Shown piece after piece: positions 12,726 through 24,339 of a stretch of 64,000 nucleotides of DNA (its first letter is position 1; each line of letters begins with the position of its first letter). The notes below the pieces were generated by a model. That model did not search any database, had not been told where the DNA came from, and was given only the letters and a program-made list of their open reading frames with translations. The position numbers and the translations under genes are program-made. The stretch comes from Pezizomycotina sp. ARF18 (lineage: Eukaryota > Ascomycota), in assembly GCA_002224055.1 (NCBI GenBank), contig AZLU01000027.1:108830-172829 (forward strand), written 5' to 3'.

Positions 12726-15700
12726 CGACTAGAAGGGCCCGGAACAAGCTCAGCCAGCGATGTTGCACTTAACCTTTCGGTTTTCGGTTTAATACCGCCA
12801 GCCAGATTGCTAGCTGTGAACTAATATCGCACTTAGTGCGTGAAGGCGAAAACAAAAAGGCTAAACAAAACCTTGAAATTTAACGAGTCGAGAATGAGGT
12901 TAGCTAGAGCGAGCTAACAGGGAAATAGAAGAATAAGAAAAGGACATTTTAGCCTATCCAGCTTTATTATTTTATCGATTATATGTTGTAAGTAAAATAG
13001 AAACGGGTTTTTCGAAACAAAAAATGTTGGGCATCTAGCACCGCAAAAAGAACAAGATATATAACCGCCGTTCTTTTAACCACCTGCCACCCTCCATTAC
13101 AATAATAATATTGTATATCATTCGAACAATTAAGTGCAGCAAGCCTTTGTTTGTTGTTCGCTGTTGGTTTGATTGGTGGGAAAATGGAGAAAATCGTGGG
13201 GTACGGATTATTTTATTGAATCCTCGCGCCGCCTTGAGCTAGCCAGCTTGGGCGTCTGTTTTTGCCTGGTAGGGTGTAGAACATGTTCCGTCAAACAAAG
13301 CATGATAATCGAATAGTCGCCCAAGCCTAAAAATAACGATAAAAAAAAAAAAAAAAAAAACAAGGAAAAAGAATGAATACCGTAAGAGCCGCTAGCGCTA
13401 TCGCGGTCCGCTCTTTGTTTTTCTTATTCCAACAAATTAAATGAGACAGAAAATGATCAGATTGCCATTGATTTTGGGCAATTGTTCTGCCTTGCTAAGC
13501 GGTAAATTTTATAAGTCGCTTCACCATGTGTTTTCTTGTTGGCTTTTTTTTTCGTTTTAAATCCTCCTTGTTTAAATCCTCCTCCCTTCTTACACCTTTT
13601 TTTGCAACTATCAATTAAACCATCCGTCGAGCGGTTGTAACTATCGCGAGTTAGGTTTTTTGTGTACATGGCAGGTACAACGTCGTTCGGAAATTCAGGT
13701 ACCACTTGTGCGCCGTTTTTCAACATCCCTTTCGAATTCGCCGAAATGAAAGTGTGGGGAAAGAAGAAAACGACGGAGCAACAAATACGAGGAGCTATAT
13801 GATTTTCATGAGACGAGACCTTTAGCTAGCTACTCACCGAGCTATATCTTTCCCCTTTTCAGTAATATACTTTTGTTTCCCAAATATCGTTAATAGTATT
13901 CGATGAAAAAAAAGGGGATCGAACGGGATTTACTTGGTCACGTTCAATATGGACGATCGTGTTTCCCCTTCCGCAGGTTACGAGCTTCTTGCAGCGCAGC
14001 TCATGGGGTTTTTGAAAAGGAAAATACTCCGTTGTGTTTAATGGAAAAGGATGGGTAAAAGCTTTGAACCGAGGAGACCGAGGAGAATGGCTAAACCAAA
14101 AAAAAAAAAAAAAACGTGGGGCGCCAGGTCGAAAAAGGGAAAAAAAAAAAAAAAAAAAGTACCATTTGATAATTTTCTGGTGGTGCCCCTTTATTTCCCC
14201 ATACTTTTTATTTGCTTTTGCTTTGCTTTGCTTTTATCTACCTTTTCTCTAGAACACCTACGCAGACCTTCTCGGAGATATTCTGCATGATAAAATAGCC
14301 GTAATAAAAAAGCGAGACTTGATAATCCCCCTCTGATAGGCAAAATAGAGGAGATGAATATATATTGCTTTAACCAGGTTTATAGCCTTTTAAATGGGGA
14401 AAAATATCCCGCAAATAGCCCATCATTATGGATTATACAATGATAATAAATTGCTCCAATAGCTTTGTAGTTTTTCTTTCCTATGGACCCTTTTGCCTTT
14501 GTTTCAGTGAACCCAAGCAAAGGAAAAAAACGTGGCAGCAAGGAGAAGGGAGCAGCGGAGCTTTTTCGCAATGTGCCAAAATATATATATATCTACCTAG
14601 TTACAATTGGTACTAGTGGGTCGGTTATATTTCTGGTAACTATCTACTCCACAAAAATGTTTGTAAGGGTTTTGATTTTACCCCTAAAATAAGGCAAGGC
14701 AATCATCCCTTTTCGCTTCCCCCCCTCCGGCCTTTTTTTCTTTTGCAGCAGTGGTAGTTTATAAACAAGCTTGATAATCTGAAACCACTTTAAAGAGTTC
14801 GCAGTAGAAAAATTCATGAGCAAAGCCCTGCAGCACAGCGCTACCACGATGGCTTTTTCACGTAGAGCGCTTAGCCGGTCAATGCTATCAATACTATTTA
14901 TTATACTGAATACCGAAATATTGTCCCTCACAATAACAATCTCAAGGGGAAACTGCCGCCGGAAGCTTCGTCTGAGCCATGCTCGATAATAAAGCCGAAG
15001 GAGAAGGAAGACCTTTCCGAGGCAGTACAGTATTGGCCCCCGGTCTCGTAAAGGATAAAAAGCAGTGTTAATTTGCTAAACAAGCGCAAACTTCTGAAAT
15101 CAAAGAAGAAAACCCCCACGGTCTAGTCTCGTCGTTCGGTCGGTCAATTTGCCATGTCTAACCTTGCCAAAAAAAAAAAAATCTTTTTTTACCGCCTCGA
15201 TCTATTTGTTTTGGCCACGGCTGTGAACAGGCATTGTAAATTTGATTTGATTTGATGTGCCCGCTGTCGTTCTAGGTGTTCTATATGTTCGCCGTCGTAT
15301 TTGAAGGTGAATTACTTAACTTCTTCCGTACATCAGGAATATTTTATCGCTATTTTCTAAGCGGCGGGGACTTTTTATTACCCTTATTGTGAAATTTATA
15401 TTTTCACGAAGGGGGTGACTTTCCAATACAAAATTTCATATGAAATTATTCTGCCCTGAAGGCGAACGCAAACTGCGAAAAAAAATAATAATATATTTCT
15501 TTACCGCCCTAGGCTGTATACTGCGGAAGGGAAACCTATCAGCCTCGTGAGTTTTCGTTAGAAAGATTCCATCGCATACAGTTTCGGTATTTGGACAGGA
15601 AAGAGAATACTGTACTGCCTTGTGTTTTGTATTGGTGGATACCCCTGCATGTAATCAACCTGTACTATGTCACGACAATCCCACGGATATAGTACATCTC

Positions 15701-16153
15701 ATTACACACACCGCTATCTTTTTCATAAAAGCGCGATGGCGAAAGAAGAGTTATCGTTGCTGCCTGCCCTGTCGAGTAAAACTGTAGAAGGGAAAATTTT
15801 TTCGCTACCCCTTCTTCCAAACCTTCCACGCATACTGTTACTACAAATGGAGAATTTATTTTCCACACGAACGATGACTGCAGTTTTATTTTTGTTTTTT
15901 CATCGCCTCCAATATATTGAACATGCAGCTTTAAGACAGCTATAGGGCTAGAAAGTAAAACATCAAACTTGAAGCAGCTAACAAAAAACAAAAGGCCCCG
16001 AATAAAGTTCGTAACGAAAGGCAAAAGCGACCGAAGGAATTTTCGAGAAGCATATGCGACACAGCTTTGTCAAGCTCGAGGGATTCGTGGTATAATAGTA
16101 AATGGCACCGTAATACTTTTGAATCCTTAAATCCCCTTTTTATTCATTCACGA

Positions 16154-16186
<33 letters not shown>

Positions 16187-16800
16187 AAGAAAGAAAGAAA
16201 AGAAGCTGTCATAGGAATGCGGAAGCTCACGGTAATTGTTCATTCTATCAGCATACATACATCCATACCATACATCGGTATTATTAATTGACAAATTTAT
16301 TATTACTTTTTTATCCCGAAGGGCCAAGTGACCATTCTGTTTGCGAGGTTCAGAGATAGATGATAGATGGATGATAGGACAGAAAAGGGAAAAAAATTTT
16401 TTTTTTTATATCTTCCATCTGCAGTAAGCTTGAGCATCACCAAAACAAGCATGTACGTAATTAACCAATATACCGGCACAGCAAAGAAAAAGAGAGTCAC
16501 AAGCAGCCAGTAGACTCCTCGACGGGTAGCATTTTCGCCCGCGAAAAGGAAATTAATAATTTAAAATAATCGAAATAGAATGAATGAGAGAGTGTTACGG
16601 CGTGTAAGATAATCAGAGTCAGTCAGTTAAAAAAATGAAATAGTTTTTTTTTTTTTCTTTTCCTCCTTGTGGTTTCTAGCTGTTACAGCTCATATAAGGG
16701 CTTTATTAATTTGCTTATTAAAATAAAAATATAGCAGTATTGAGGAAGGGCTGCACGTGTTTCAGGGCAGACCTAAGTCCTAATCTTCCACTTTAATACA
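12725..16800. other. Intergenic, low-complexity rich
   Basis: No gene recognised. A-runs lie near 13340-13360, 14098-14114, 14140-14158 and 16155-16184. A minus-strand frame at 14931-14644 (95 codons) and paired frames on opposite strands at 15665-16024 have no motif. They overlap other frames and are left uncalled. Confidence 0.5.
16155..16204 (+). repeat. Poly-A run (30 nt) followed by GAAA microsatellite
   Basis: Thirty A residues at 16155-16184 run into about five GAAA units. This is a compound simple repeat with no gene nearby. Confidence 0.95.
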
Positions 16801-16810
16801 ACAATCCGCC

Positions 16811-16975
16811 AAAAGGAAAAAAAAAAAAAAAAAATTTCTAGACTATCTTTTTTTATGGTTTAGGAAATGGTCCTTCCTAATTCAGTTTTTATTTTTTTAA
16901 TCCAGATTAAAATACTGATGTATTTGAGGCCCGGCTAATCTTGCTTCTTTTATAATCTTGAAGGGTTTTTTTTAA
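16811..16975 (+). repeat. Dispersed repeat module, copy A
   Basis: An A-tract is followed by TTTCTAGACT, a T-tract, then GGAAATGGTCCTTCCTAATT, a second T-rich tract, and CCGGCTAATCTTGCTTCTTT about 50 bp further on. The same ordered blocks recur at 17334, 19786 and 24146, and on the minus strand at 35830. The GGTCCTTCC block and the CGGCTAAT block, with variable T-tracts between them, define the family. A degenerate 23-25 bp minisatellite follows from 17075. Family identity is unknown to me; an ancient terminal repeat or a non-autonomous element are both possible. Confidence 0.75.
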
Positions 16976-17074
16976 AGTATTTTTGTATTTTTAAGTGTCA
17001 AGCTGAAAGTTTATTACTAACACGACGTATGACTATACCTTTTTCATTTATAGTGTTCAGGGTTCAGGTCTTGT

Positions 17075-17333
17075 TCATGTCGTGCCGTTGTACATCAACA
17101 TCTAGTGCTGTTAAAAACAAACATCCTATGTTGCACTCCAACATCCCGTGTTGTTACGATCAACGTCTTATGTGACATCAACATCGCGTGCTGTTACAAA
17201 CCATCATCATATTGCTGGGAAAATCAGCATCTCATGCTGCCGCAAACTACGTTGTGCTTCTACAAACTATCATGTCGTATTGTTCATGTCCGGCTGTTGC
17301 AAACTATCGTATTAAGCCGTTGCAGATACGTTT
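17075..17333 (+). repeat. Degenerate 23-25 bp minisatellite after module copy A
   Basis: About ten imperfect units built around TGCTGTTACAAACCATCAT with an ATGTCGT or ATCGCGT linker. Units have diverged strongly, but the order (GTTGC or CTAC)-AAAC-(T)ATCAT-RTCGT is kept. The same unit follows module copies B, D and E. Confidence 0.7.
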
Positions 17334-17392
17334 GAAGAAAAAAAAAATTGGTCCTTCTTTTCTTACGGTTCAGGAAATGGTCTTCCCTAATT

Positions 17393-17431
<39 letters not shown>

Positions 17432-17500
17432 CCAGTTAACATATTAGGTATTGGGGAACGGCTAATTTTGCCTCTCCTGTATATTCGAGCTTCATCCTAT
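17334..17500 (+). repeat. Dispersed repeat module, copy B
   Basis: Carries TTGGTCCTTCTTTTCTTACG, then GGTTCAGGAAATGGTCTTCC, a 36-nt pure T run (17396-17431), and GGGGAACGGCTAATTTTGCC. It lies head to tail with copy A, immediately after copy A's minisatellite, and has its own short minisatellite downstream. Confidence 0.75.
17396..17431 (+). repeat. Poly-T run, 36 nt
   Basis: The longest homopolymer in the window. It replaces the interrupted T-rich spacer found at the same place in the other copies of the dispersed module. Confidence 0.95.
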
Positions 17501-17576
17501 GTACTGTTTATATCTCTGGAGCTAGGTATAGTATTTACCTCTTTCATCTAATTTTGGTGGCAATATTAATAATATA

Positions 17577-17705
17577 GTGCTAGCCCGACGAATCGTGTCT
17601 GCTACAAGCCGATCATGTCTTGTTGATACAAATACTGATGTCGTGCTACTACAAACCATCATCTCTTGTTGTTGCAGCACCAACATGTCATGCTATTTTT
17701 GTTGT
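17577..17705 (+). repeat. Degenerate minisatellite after module copy B
   Basis: Four to five units of the 23-25 bp repeat, the clearest being GTGCTACTACAAACCATCAT. They are the same type of unit as at 17075-17333 and 24340-24450. Confidence 0.65.
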
Positions 17706-17709
17706 TTTT

Positions 17710-18270
17710 TAACTTGTAAATTAGGAACACGGTGCAAGTCAATGTACACGATTCACTAGATTGTATTACGAAAAATGAACCCGCGCAGGTCCGCGGTTAT
17801 ATATATATAAAAAGAAGGACCTTTCCTTTCTTTTGTTTTTCTTCTTTGTTAAGCAAAGTAGCTACTATTGGACAGATTTACTCAAGTTTCTCGTTTAAAA
17901 GTGGGTTTAATAGGCTGAGTGATGACGTTGTTCGAAGGTCCTTAATTAGTTTAGTTTTGCCCAAAACCGATCATTTTCTTTTTTCTTTTCTAGTTCCTTC
18001 AGGCTCAACCTGCCCCGAAAAAAGAAGAAAAAAAGGAATCAAGGATCTTTTTCTTATATATTAATTAGCTTTTACAGACCTATTACTATACATAGTCTTG
18101 CTAAAAAATATAGAAGATAAGTAACAAGTATCATTATCCTTCCCTCCATGTTCGTGCTTCGCGGTAAATCTGCATGCCTTCATACGGGGCACATACCACA
18201 ATGCCTACAAACATATCCCCTAATGGAAAAACGAAAAAGAAAGAAAAAGTGAACAAAAAAGTGCAAGAAA
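17710..18270. other. AT-rich spacer
   Basis: No gene recognised. A forward frame of 110 codons (17732-18064) is serine- and phenylalanine-rich with no motif, and runs through AT-rich simple sequence. Confidence 0.4.
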
Positions 18271-18279
18271 TAATCCGCC

Positions 18280-19310
18280 TCTACTCAACTCCGAAATAAG
18301 TATCAAAACCTGACATACCAACAAAGCAAAAAAAAAGAAAAAGCAGGATCAATATATTATGATTCAACCCAGTAGCGATGAAAGCTCTCATCGCGGTCGA
18401 CAAGCCGTGCTGAGCTGTGCACCACTTGCACGACACGGACGGCCCCTTCTTCCATCCACACACTGCTTCATGGTCAACCCGTCATCCTTTGAATGCTTTT
18501 TCGATGGCTAGCGCCTTCTCCGTGCCTCAAAGTTGTCGGTATCTCTGCCCTTCCTGACGAAGCGCGCGGCAGAGATTCGTCAAGCGAATGCGATGATCCA
18601 TAAAGGGCGCTCATGTGCGACAGCATTGATCTCGCGTTCGGTTTTTGAGGAACCTCACCATCTCCTCGTGACCACCGTCTGATTTCAATTATCCAGCGGC
18701 CCGCGACAACCGCCGTCCTTTCCATCCGGGTGGCGGACCAGATCGTGCCGGTCGTGAGGTGAACGCAGTCCCCGGGCGTCAAGGTCGTTGTAGTCTCAGA
18801 TCCGGCACTACGGTGTTCTCCGTGATGGCTCTCTCACTGGTCATCGTGCTTGCCTGGCCACTGTTGCCGACTCGGCGACGGGGTCCAAGTCGTTATCCAG
18901 CCCGCAGACGACGAGGCTGTTGGCGGACGGATTGGTCTCGGCCACCGTAGGTGCTTGCGCTTCTGCTTCGGGACCAAAGCGTTGTTGTTGGAGTTGAGGG
19001 CGTTCGGTGGAGGATATCTTTTCTCGCACTCCATCGAAAAGCAGTCCTTCATGATCCTAAACAAAAGTACCCATTCCTCCCTTCTTGTTGTATATTGAAT
19101 ACTCCTTCGACCATCCTCTGAGGTCCACAGTGCGTATGTTTTCGGAGAACTGGTTTGGTAGCCTTTCCTTTTTCAGCGCGCTTGGGGAGTGTTACTTTCT
19201 TTGCAGTAGTCCACCGCGGCTTTTGCCACCCTTGTTCGATATCCACGGCGTGTCGTTTTGTCTGTCTTCGAGAGAGAGCGGCTGAGAAATAACATCCTTG
19301 ACGTGTGTTT
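18280..19310 (-). pseudogene. GC-richer decayed coding tract, unrecognised
   Basis: Between module copies B and C the base composition rises sharply and the minus strand reads as broken coding sequence. From 19246 there is a stretch ending GPQRMVEGVFNIQQEGRNG, then a change of frame (RFGPEAEAQAPTVAETNPSA near 18980), then HEEMVRFLKNRTRDQ near 18670 and a cysteine pair in VSCKWCTAQHG near 18430. Stops and frame changes are frequent and no domain is recognisable. Forward-strand frames over the same bases are less protein-like. It may be a gene captured by, or hit by, the repeat family on either side. Confidence 0.35.
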
Positions 19311-19785
19311 AGAGTGTGGCTTCAAGCCCTCTCTCTGCATGATGGATGAGAGGCTCTAGGACGACATATCGACAATATTCTCCGAGGTGGAGCTGTGCAC
19401 TTGGTGCGTCTCCGATTGTGCGTCGTTCTTCGTTGGCTCTTTTTTGGTTTCGATCCTTAGTAAAACCCTTCCTCGCTAAAAGCCTTCCCTCGTGAAAATC
19501 GAGCTAGCCGCCTTGTTCCTCAAGCCCTACGATGAATAACGCAACGTTCGGACAAAGGTAAAGAAGGGAAGATGGTAGTCAAAAAAAAACAGGAAGATCG
19601 ATTTGAGGATAGTGTTTATCGTCTTAGACGGAAGGCTGGAGGAAAGTATGAAAAGTGGGAGGATGAAAATAGAAGAGAGACTTTAAAACGATTACGAGGT
19701 TTTTAGACTCGACGTAACCACTAACAAACTTTGGAAATGGATGAAAAACGCCCTACCAAAAGGTTAATTCAAATTCCAGAATGTA

Positions 19786-19922
19786 GGATAAAAAAAAATT
19801 TTAGACCCGTCTTTTTTTACGGTTCAGAAAATAATCTTTCCTGATTCGGTTTTGTTTTCTTCGGTCGAACACTGAAAAATCTAGGCACGGCTAATTTACT
19901 TCTTTTGTAATAATTCAGTCTT
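19786..19922 (+). repeat. Dispersed repeat module, copy C
   Basis: An A-tract, TTTTAGACCCGTC, a T-tract, ACGGTTCAGAAAATAATCTT, TCCTGATTCGG, a T-rich spacer, GGTCGAACA, then GGCACGGCTAATTTACTTC. The ordered blocks match copy D almost exactly up to the spacer. I do not see the minisatellite after this copy. Confidence 0.75.
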
Positions 19923-20394
19923 TTTCCTAAATACCTTGGATTTGTGGGCGTAAAGCACTAAAGGATGGCATGGCTTATTGTAAATTTTGCGACGCAAGAG
20001 ACCTGGGGATTTGAAAGATTCTCCAGCATTTTGAGACGGTTCGCGGAACAAACTTTGTAGCATTAATATATTGAATTCGAAGATGAAGCCTATAGCTTTT
20101 ATGGAAAACCCTACGGACATTTTTAAATTATGCATCGGTTTTTCAAAAAAAAAAATATCGGATTGTTCGTTATAGAGGCACATAAACAACGAAGAGAATG
20201 AGTGATAGAATATCAATTTCGCTCTCGCCCTCTTTCTCCTTTTCTTTCATTTCCTTCCTATCCTATCGCCTTTTTCTCTCCCACCTTGGTGCAGCAATTA
20301 CCGGGGGTTCATCAAGTTCCGGTCCACTTTCTCCTTAATTTTGCTAAAAAACAAACAATATATTTCTTATTATCCTTATCTTTACCAAAAAAAG

Positions 20395-20600
20395 TTTAGG
20401 ATATTTGTATAAGCCTATATATATTTAAAACAAAAAATTTATTTACTATATCAAAAATATTAATTGTTTATTGTGGAAGTTTAATTTTTTTTAAAATATT
20501 AGCTTTAGTTTTTAATATAATAAAATAATAAAAAAAAGGAAAGTAATATATTTTATATTAATAGTAGCATCTTTTCAGCAGAAACTAATAGATGGACTGT
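20395..20600. other. AT-rich island
   Basis: Nearly pure A+T, dominated by ATTAATA and TTTTAAA strings, at the left boundary of the HNH/PRMT relic block. Comparable islands lie at about 24450-24700 and 27480-27860. Confidence 0.7.
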
Positions 20601-21082
20601 AGGTTATCTGTGGACAGCGTTGTAAAAATTAGAACGTGAAGTATCAGTCAAAGGCCAGGAACTGAAGCAGTAACGCTGCGTCATGTTTCTTTGATCATTA
20701 CGATTAGTAATTTTCGAGTTAGTAATTTGGGTCGTTATATTTGATCGTATTTGGTTGGTTTTTCTCGAGGATGAGATTGTGAGTAGTGAGTTAGGATGAC
20801 ACAGTTTGTGGTGGGTTATTTTTATCATTCATATCTTAAAGCGGCACCAGAAAAAGGAAAGAAACTCTTTAAATTTTCTTCAAAGTATATATAAATATAT
20901 ATTACATAAGCAGTATAGAGTGAGCGTGGTCGAAATACTTTTAGAAAATTTTATACCGCATTTACAAGTTTATGCCGCACTAATACTTGACACTCAAAAC
21001 AATTTAATTTTCTTCTAAAGTTATAAACGTTAGAAGCTATTGCAAAATTTACGCGCTCAAAGAACTACAGAGAGACCTTCCG

Positions 21083-21312
21083 ATCTAATTAGGGAGTTAA
21101 GATCAGCATTTGTCTCGTCTATCATTCGACCTGCATACTGTTGCCTTCACCACCCACCCGTTCTCGCTCACCGATCGTCGCAACTTTGCCCACGCTCTGA
21201 TCGCCTGGTCCGACATCGATTCGGCGCCTGCCGCAAGTTCATCCACTTTCCGGGCCCGCACGCAAAGTACATGTACTGGAAGCAGGCCGTGTTCTGCCTC
21301 CACGAGCAGGTG
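21083..21312 (+). pseudogene. C-terminal fragment of a PRMT1/Hmt1-type arginine methyltransferase
   Basis: Two overlapping frames together give the end of the beta-barrel domain of a type I protein arginine N-methyltransferase. The first gives FDLHTV...THPFSLTDRRNFAHALIAW. The second gives FGACRKFIHF...GPHAKYMYWKQAVFCLHEQ. In the family the last block reads close to TGPHAPYTHWKQTVFY, where THW is the conserved loop motif. Here THW has become MYW and a glycine-proximal residue is lost, so substitutions as well as a frame change have occurred. Nothing upstream resembles the SAM-binding Rossmann half (no VLDVGCGTG-like motif), so this is a stranded 3' piece, not a whole gene. A GTGAGT donor-like site follows at 21310. 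The HNH relic begins about 180 bp further on, in the same orientation. Confidence 0.65.
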
Positions 21313-22837
21313 AGTAAGTAGTTGCTTATCCAACCAAGACGTTTCTCCTGCTGGAGCCTCATCTCTTGATGGCGTTATCGCTTGCACGAGTATTTTGGAA
21401 GACCCTATTTTATATAGTCACAACCAATCATAGGACGCGTTAATCATTGACAACACTCCGCTCACCGCGATTTAGTATCAGGATTTCCGAATGGCAGAAG
21501 GCGTACCTGCGCCACGCGCACAAATAGATCCCACTATCCTTCTCCCGTATTTAGACGATGAAAACGATGTTTTATTTGCATCAATCCCTACCACAAGCAA
21601 ATCGTCCGCGGTCTCATCATGTGCAGTTGCAGCGGCAAGGTTTTGGATGGGATTCCTAATCTGACTCCACCGGAACTCAGATTGCTCGCGCTAAAACTTC
21701 ACGTTGGCCTGATGACGTTCGAGGCAGAGCAGGTACACATCTCAGAGATGTTGCGCGCGGCGGTTCTAGCGAGGGGAAAAACAGCAAGGAACGCACAAAG
21801 AAAGCTCAGCTACCGAGTCCAGATCCCGGCTCATCAAAGATTCGTATCAACACCAACCTCCCGCCCCCCTAGCGGTATCCCTACCCCTCCCCCCAGCGCA
21901 ACTCTACCTAAGGAGAAAAGCCAGGCGAGAAGTATCACAATAGAGCGCTGCAATGTAGAGGTTTCGTTATTCAAAAACTTGGTATCACACGACCCTTACA
22001 AGGACGCAAATGTACAGAAAAGAAAGAACAGATGTATCAACTTCCGCCAAAATCTTCTCGAACGACATGAGGATGTTTGCTGTGTGACGGGTGCAATGAG
22101 GAATCGACCGAAGCTCAAGGAGCGCACATTATTCCTCACAGCTCTGTACGATATCGGATATTCATATTGCAGCGTTTTGGGAAATGATCGGACTTCTCTT
22201 TGGCGAGGATATACGGGATGCCATATATGACCTCGTTGGGGCTAATCCGGATAATCTCAAGAACGGTATCTTGCTTCGGCAAGATATTCACCACCACTTC
22301 GACGAGGGGTAATTTCTACCTTTGCCACACCAAATGACGTTTCATACTTGGAAAAGGAAGGATTATTCCACGCCCTTTTCCGTTGGAGGGGAGTTCAATA
22401 GCACTTGGCCATATAGTCTCGCAGATACCTCATGCCGTCGACCAGCAGATACAATTTGTAGACGGCGAATTCCAGTATAACTTGTCGGAGTCCGGTGCCC
22501 TTGCTGGATGGATCTGTAATCTCTTTCTTCACAAGGACAGCGATCGATTGCCACTCCAAGCCCTATTCTCCTTCAAGCAAGTGCTAGGATATGGCATTTT
22601 CTGAGCGCGGCGGGATTATGGTCGACTGCGACGAGAATATCTATGCGGATCGAGAAATACCTGAAAAGCGTCAAAAAAGAGGAGCCTTTACACGCATCAG
22701 CCGGGAGACTGCTGCCAGTCCCATAGGCAATGCCGAGGACGACGATGATGATGAGAACGATGACGGTGGCGGAGGGGCTTCTGGTGGCAAATGGGGGGGA
22801 TCTCAACGAGGTGAGGAAGGGGGCGGTGGCAGCGGTA

Positions 22838-22927
22838 GCGGGCACGGGAAGAGTAGTGGCACGAGAAGAGTAGCGGGCACGGGAAGAGTAGCGGGCGCGG
22901 GAAGAGTAGCGGAAATTGGAGGAGTGG
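22838..22927 (+). repeat. 18-bp minisatellite in the HNH copy 1 linker
   Basis: About five tandem units of GCGGGCACGGGAAGAGTA, the last ones diverged. In one frame the repeat encodes Gly/Arg/Val/Ala-rich residues. It lies between the HNH core and the acidic tail. Confidence 0.85.
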
Positions 22928-23281
22928 CGAGCAAGACGAACACGGCTGCGTTAATACGTCACCGGGACGGTCGATATCAGAGGACAGGATAGGATCTCGC
23001 GATAGGATCGAACAAACCGTCGAGTCTGAGTCCGCGGAAGGAGATGCTTCCTTCTCGTCCTCCTCCTCCGGCGACTCAAAATTAAAGATAGCGTCATCGT
23101 GATTCTATTCCTTCTTGGAAGGCTCCACGGAAGCAGGGGAGACGAAGACTGTTGGTGATAAGGGGACCGAGCTGGGCATCGCCGGCAAAGAATCTCGTTT
23201 GCAGCCATACTGATATTCATGGGCGGACTGGAGAAGGACCTGTAGCTGAGAAAGCCCACACATTACAAGAAAGAATGACGG

Positions 23282-23371
23282 TTCGCAGGAGAAAACGACA
23301 ATTCGCAGGAAGACGACGATTCGCAGGAAGACGATGATTCGCAGGAAGACGACAATTCGCAGGAAGATGAG
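23282..23371 (+). repeat. 18-bp minisatellite encoding a Ser-Gln-Glu-Asp-Asp tail
   Basis: Five tandem units of TTCGCAGGAAGACGACGA; the first is 20 bp. In the frame that stays open to the stop at 23507 each unit encodes S-Q-E-D-D-D/N. The frame continues through DVTEFRDVLTQYKESLPEIT and ends MTKI. It is probably the acidic C-terminus of HNH copy 1, since copy 2 also ends in an acidic tail. Confidence 0.85.
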
Positions 23372-23509
23372 GATGTGACAGAGTTTAGAGATGTTCTAAC
23401 ACAGTACAAGGAGTCTCTACCTGAAATCACTATTTACAGTAAATGGAAAAAAGCGAAGGGGGATTACACACTCGGTGATAAAGAAGATAAGAAAATGACT
23501 AAAATTTAA

Positions 23510-24145
23510 AACTGCGAAATGCGCGGCCGGCGAAGCACATCTACGTAGATAGTTATCAAGAGCTTTTTTGTATATGGAAAAGGGTGGTTTCTGAAAATAA
23601 ACAATTAGCTGAAGGAAGCAAGAATACCTATGTTAACTACTGCCTATCAATTCTGATAGCTAATCTAATTTACTTGATTTTCAATACTACTTGTATTCTC
23701 GATAGACCAACTAGGTTTTAGACCCTTTCCAGCATGTTATTTACAAGAAGTAGAACTAGATGATGTTGAATGGATGTATTAGAAAAAAAAAAAGAGTATT
23801 TTGAAATGACTCATCGAATGACGTTGACTTTTTTGCCTATTATACGAGGCTGTCCGTATACCATATTTGCAAATAAATCATCTAATGACGCTGATACTTC
23901 TATACGCACCCCACGTCTTCGTTGTGTGGCAAAAAATTGTGATGGTTTATAAGATAGATATATAATTTGTATTAGGAACAAAGTAGCTTTCTGTTGTGCC
24001 TTCAAGTAACTTGCTCTCTTTATTTATCTATAAATGTCGATTAATCTTTCCAATTAAATTCCAAATTATTATTTTTTTAGAATTTTTTGTCCAGGAAATT
24101 TTTAAATTACGATTCCCTAAAGTGGTCTCAAAAAAAAGAGGGTGT
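23510..24145. other. AT-rich spacer
   Basis: No gene recognised. The stretch at 24070-24145 (GAATTTTTT...AATTACGATTCCC...) weakly resembles 27985-28065, so an upstream arm of the dispersed repeat may extend here. Confidence 0.35.
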
Positions 24146-24290
24146 TCAAAAAAAAATTTTAGACCTGTTTTTTTTTACGGTTCAGGAAATGGTCCTTCCT
24201 GATTCGGGTTTTTATTTTCCGGTTCAATTTAAAACATTAAACTCTCGGGGGACGGTTAATCTTACCTCCTACCATATCTTGGCGTAATTT
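24146..24290 (+). repeat. Dispersed repeat module, copy D
   Basis: An A-tract, TTTTAGACCTG, a T-tract, ACGGTTCAGGAAATGGTCCT, TCCTGATTCGGG, a T-rich spacer, CGGTTCAA and GGACGGTTAATCTTACCTCC. This is the best-preserved copy and it is followed by the cleanest minisatellite. Confidence 0.8.
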
Positions 24291-24339
24291 TACGAAGCAC
24301 CTTCTTATCTCTTTATCTCGGCCAAAAATTACACCGTCC

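Larger units (their letters stand above)
21491..23509 (+). pseudogene. HNH-nuclease domain gene, copy 1 (broken)
   Basis: A fungal HNH_2-type (PF13391-like) endonuclease-domain protein. The first ATG that fits is at 21491 (MAEGVPAPRAQIDPTILL), then a frame change near 21645 into LTPPELRLLALKLHVGL. A proline-rich linker follows (about 21840-21910), then CCVTGA (about 22080). Another frame change leads to AHIIPHS (His at 22125-22127), VGANPDNLKNGILL (Asn near 22250) and DIHHHFDEG (His near 22290). These are the three HNH positions in the right order and spacing. A further frame carries LEGSSIALGHIVSQ to DRLPLQALFSFKQVLGYG, matching the conserved post-HNH region. The tail holds an 18-bp repeat (22838-22927) and an acidic SQEDDD repeat, ending at the stop at 23507-23509. 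At least four frame changes and one or more substitution stops argue for decay, though assembly errors may add to the count. It is a paralogue of the 33.4-35.4 kb copy, diverged rather than recently duplicated. Confidence 0.7.
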
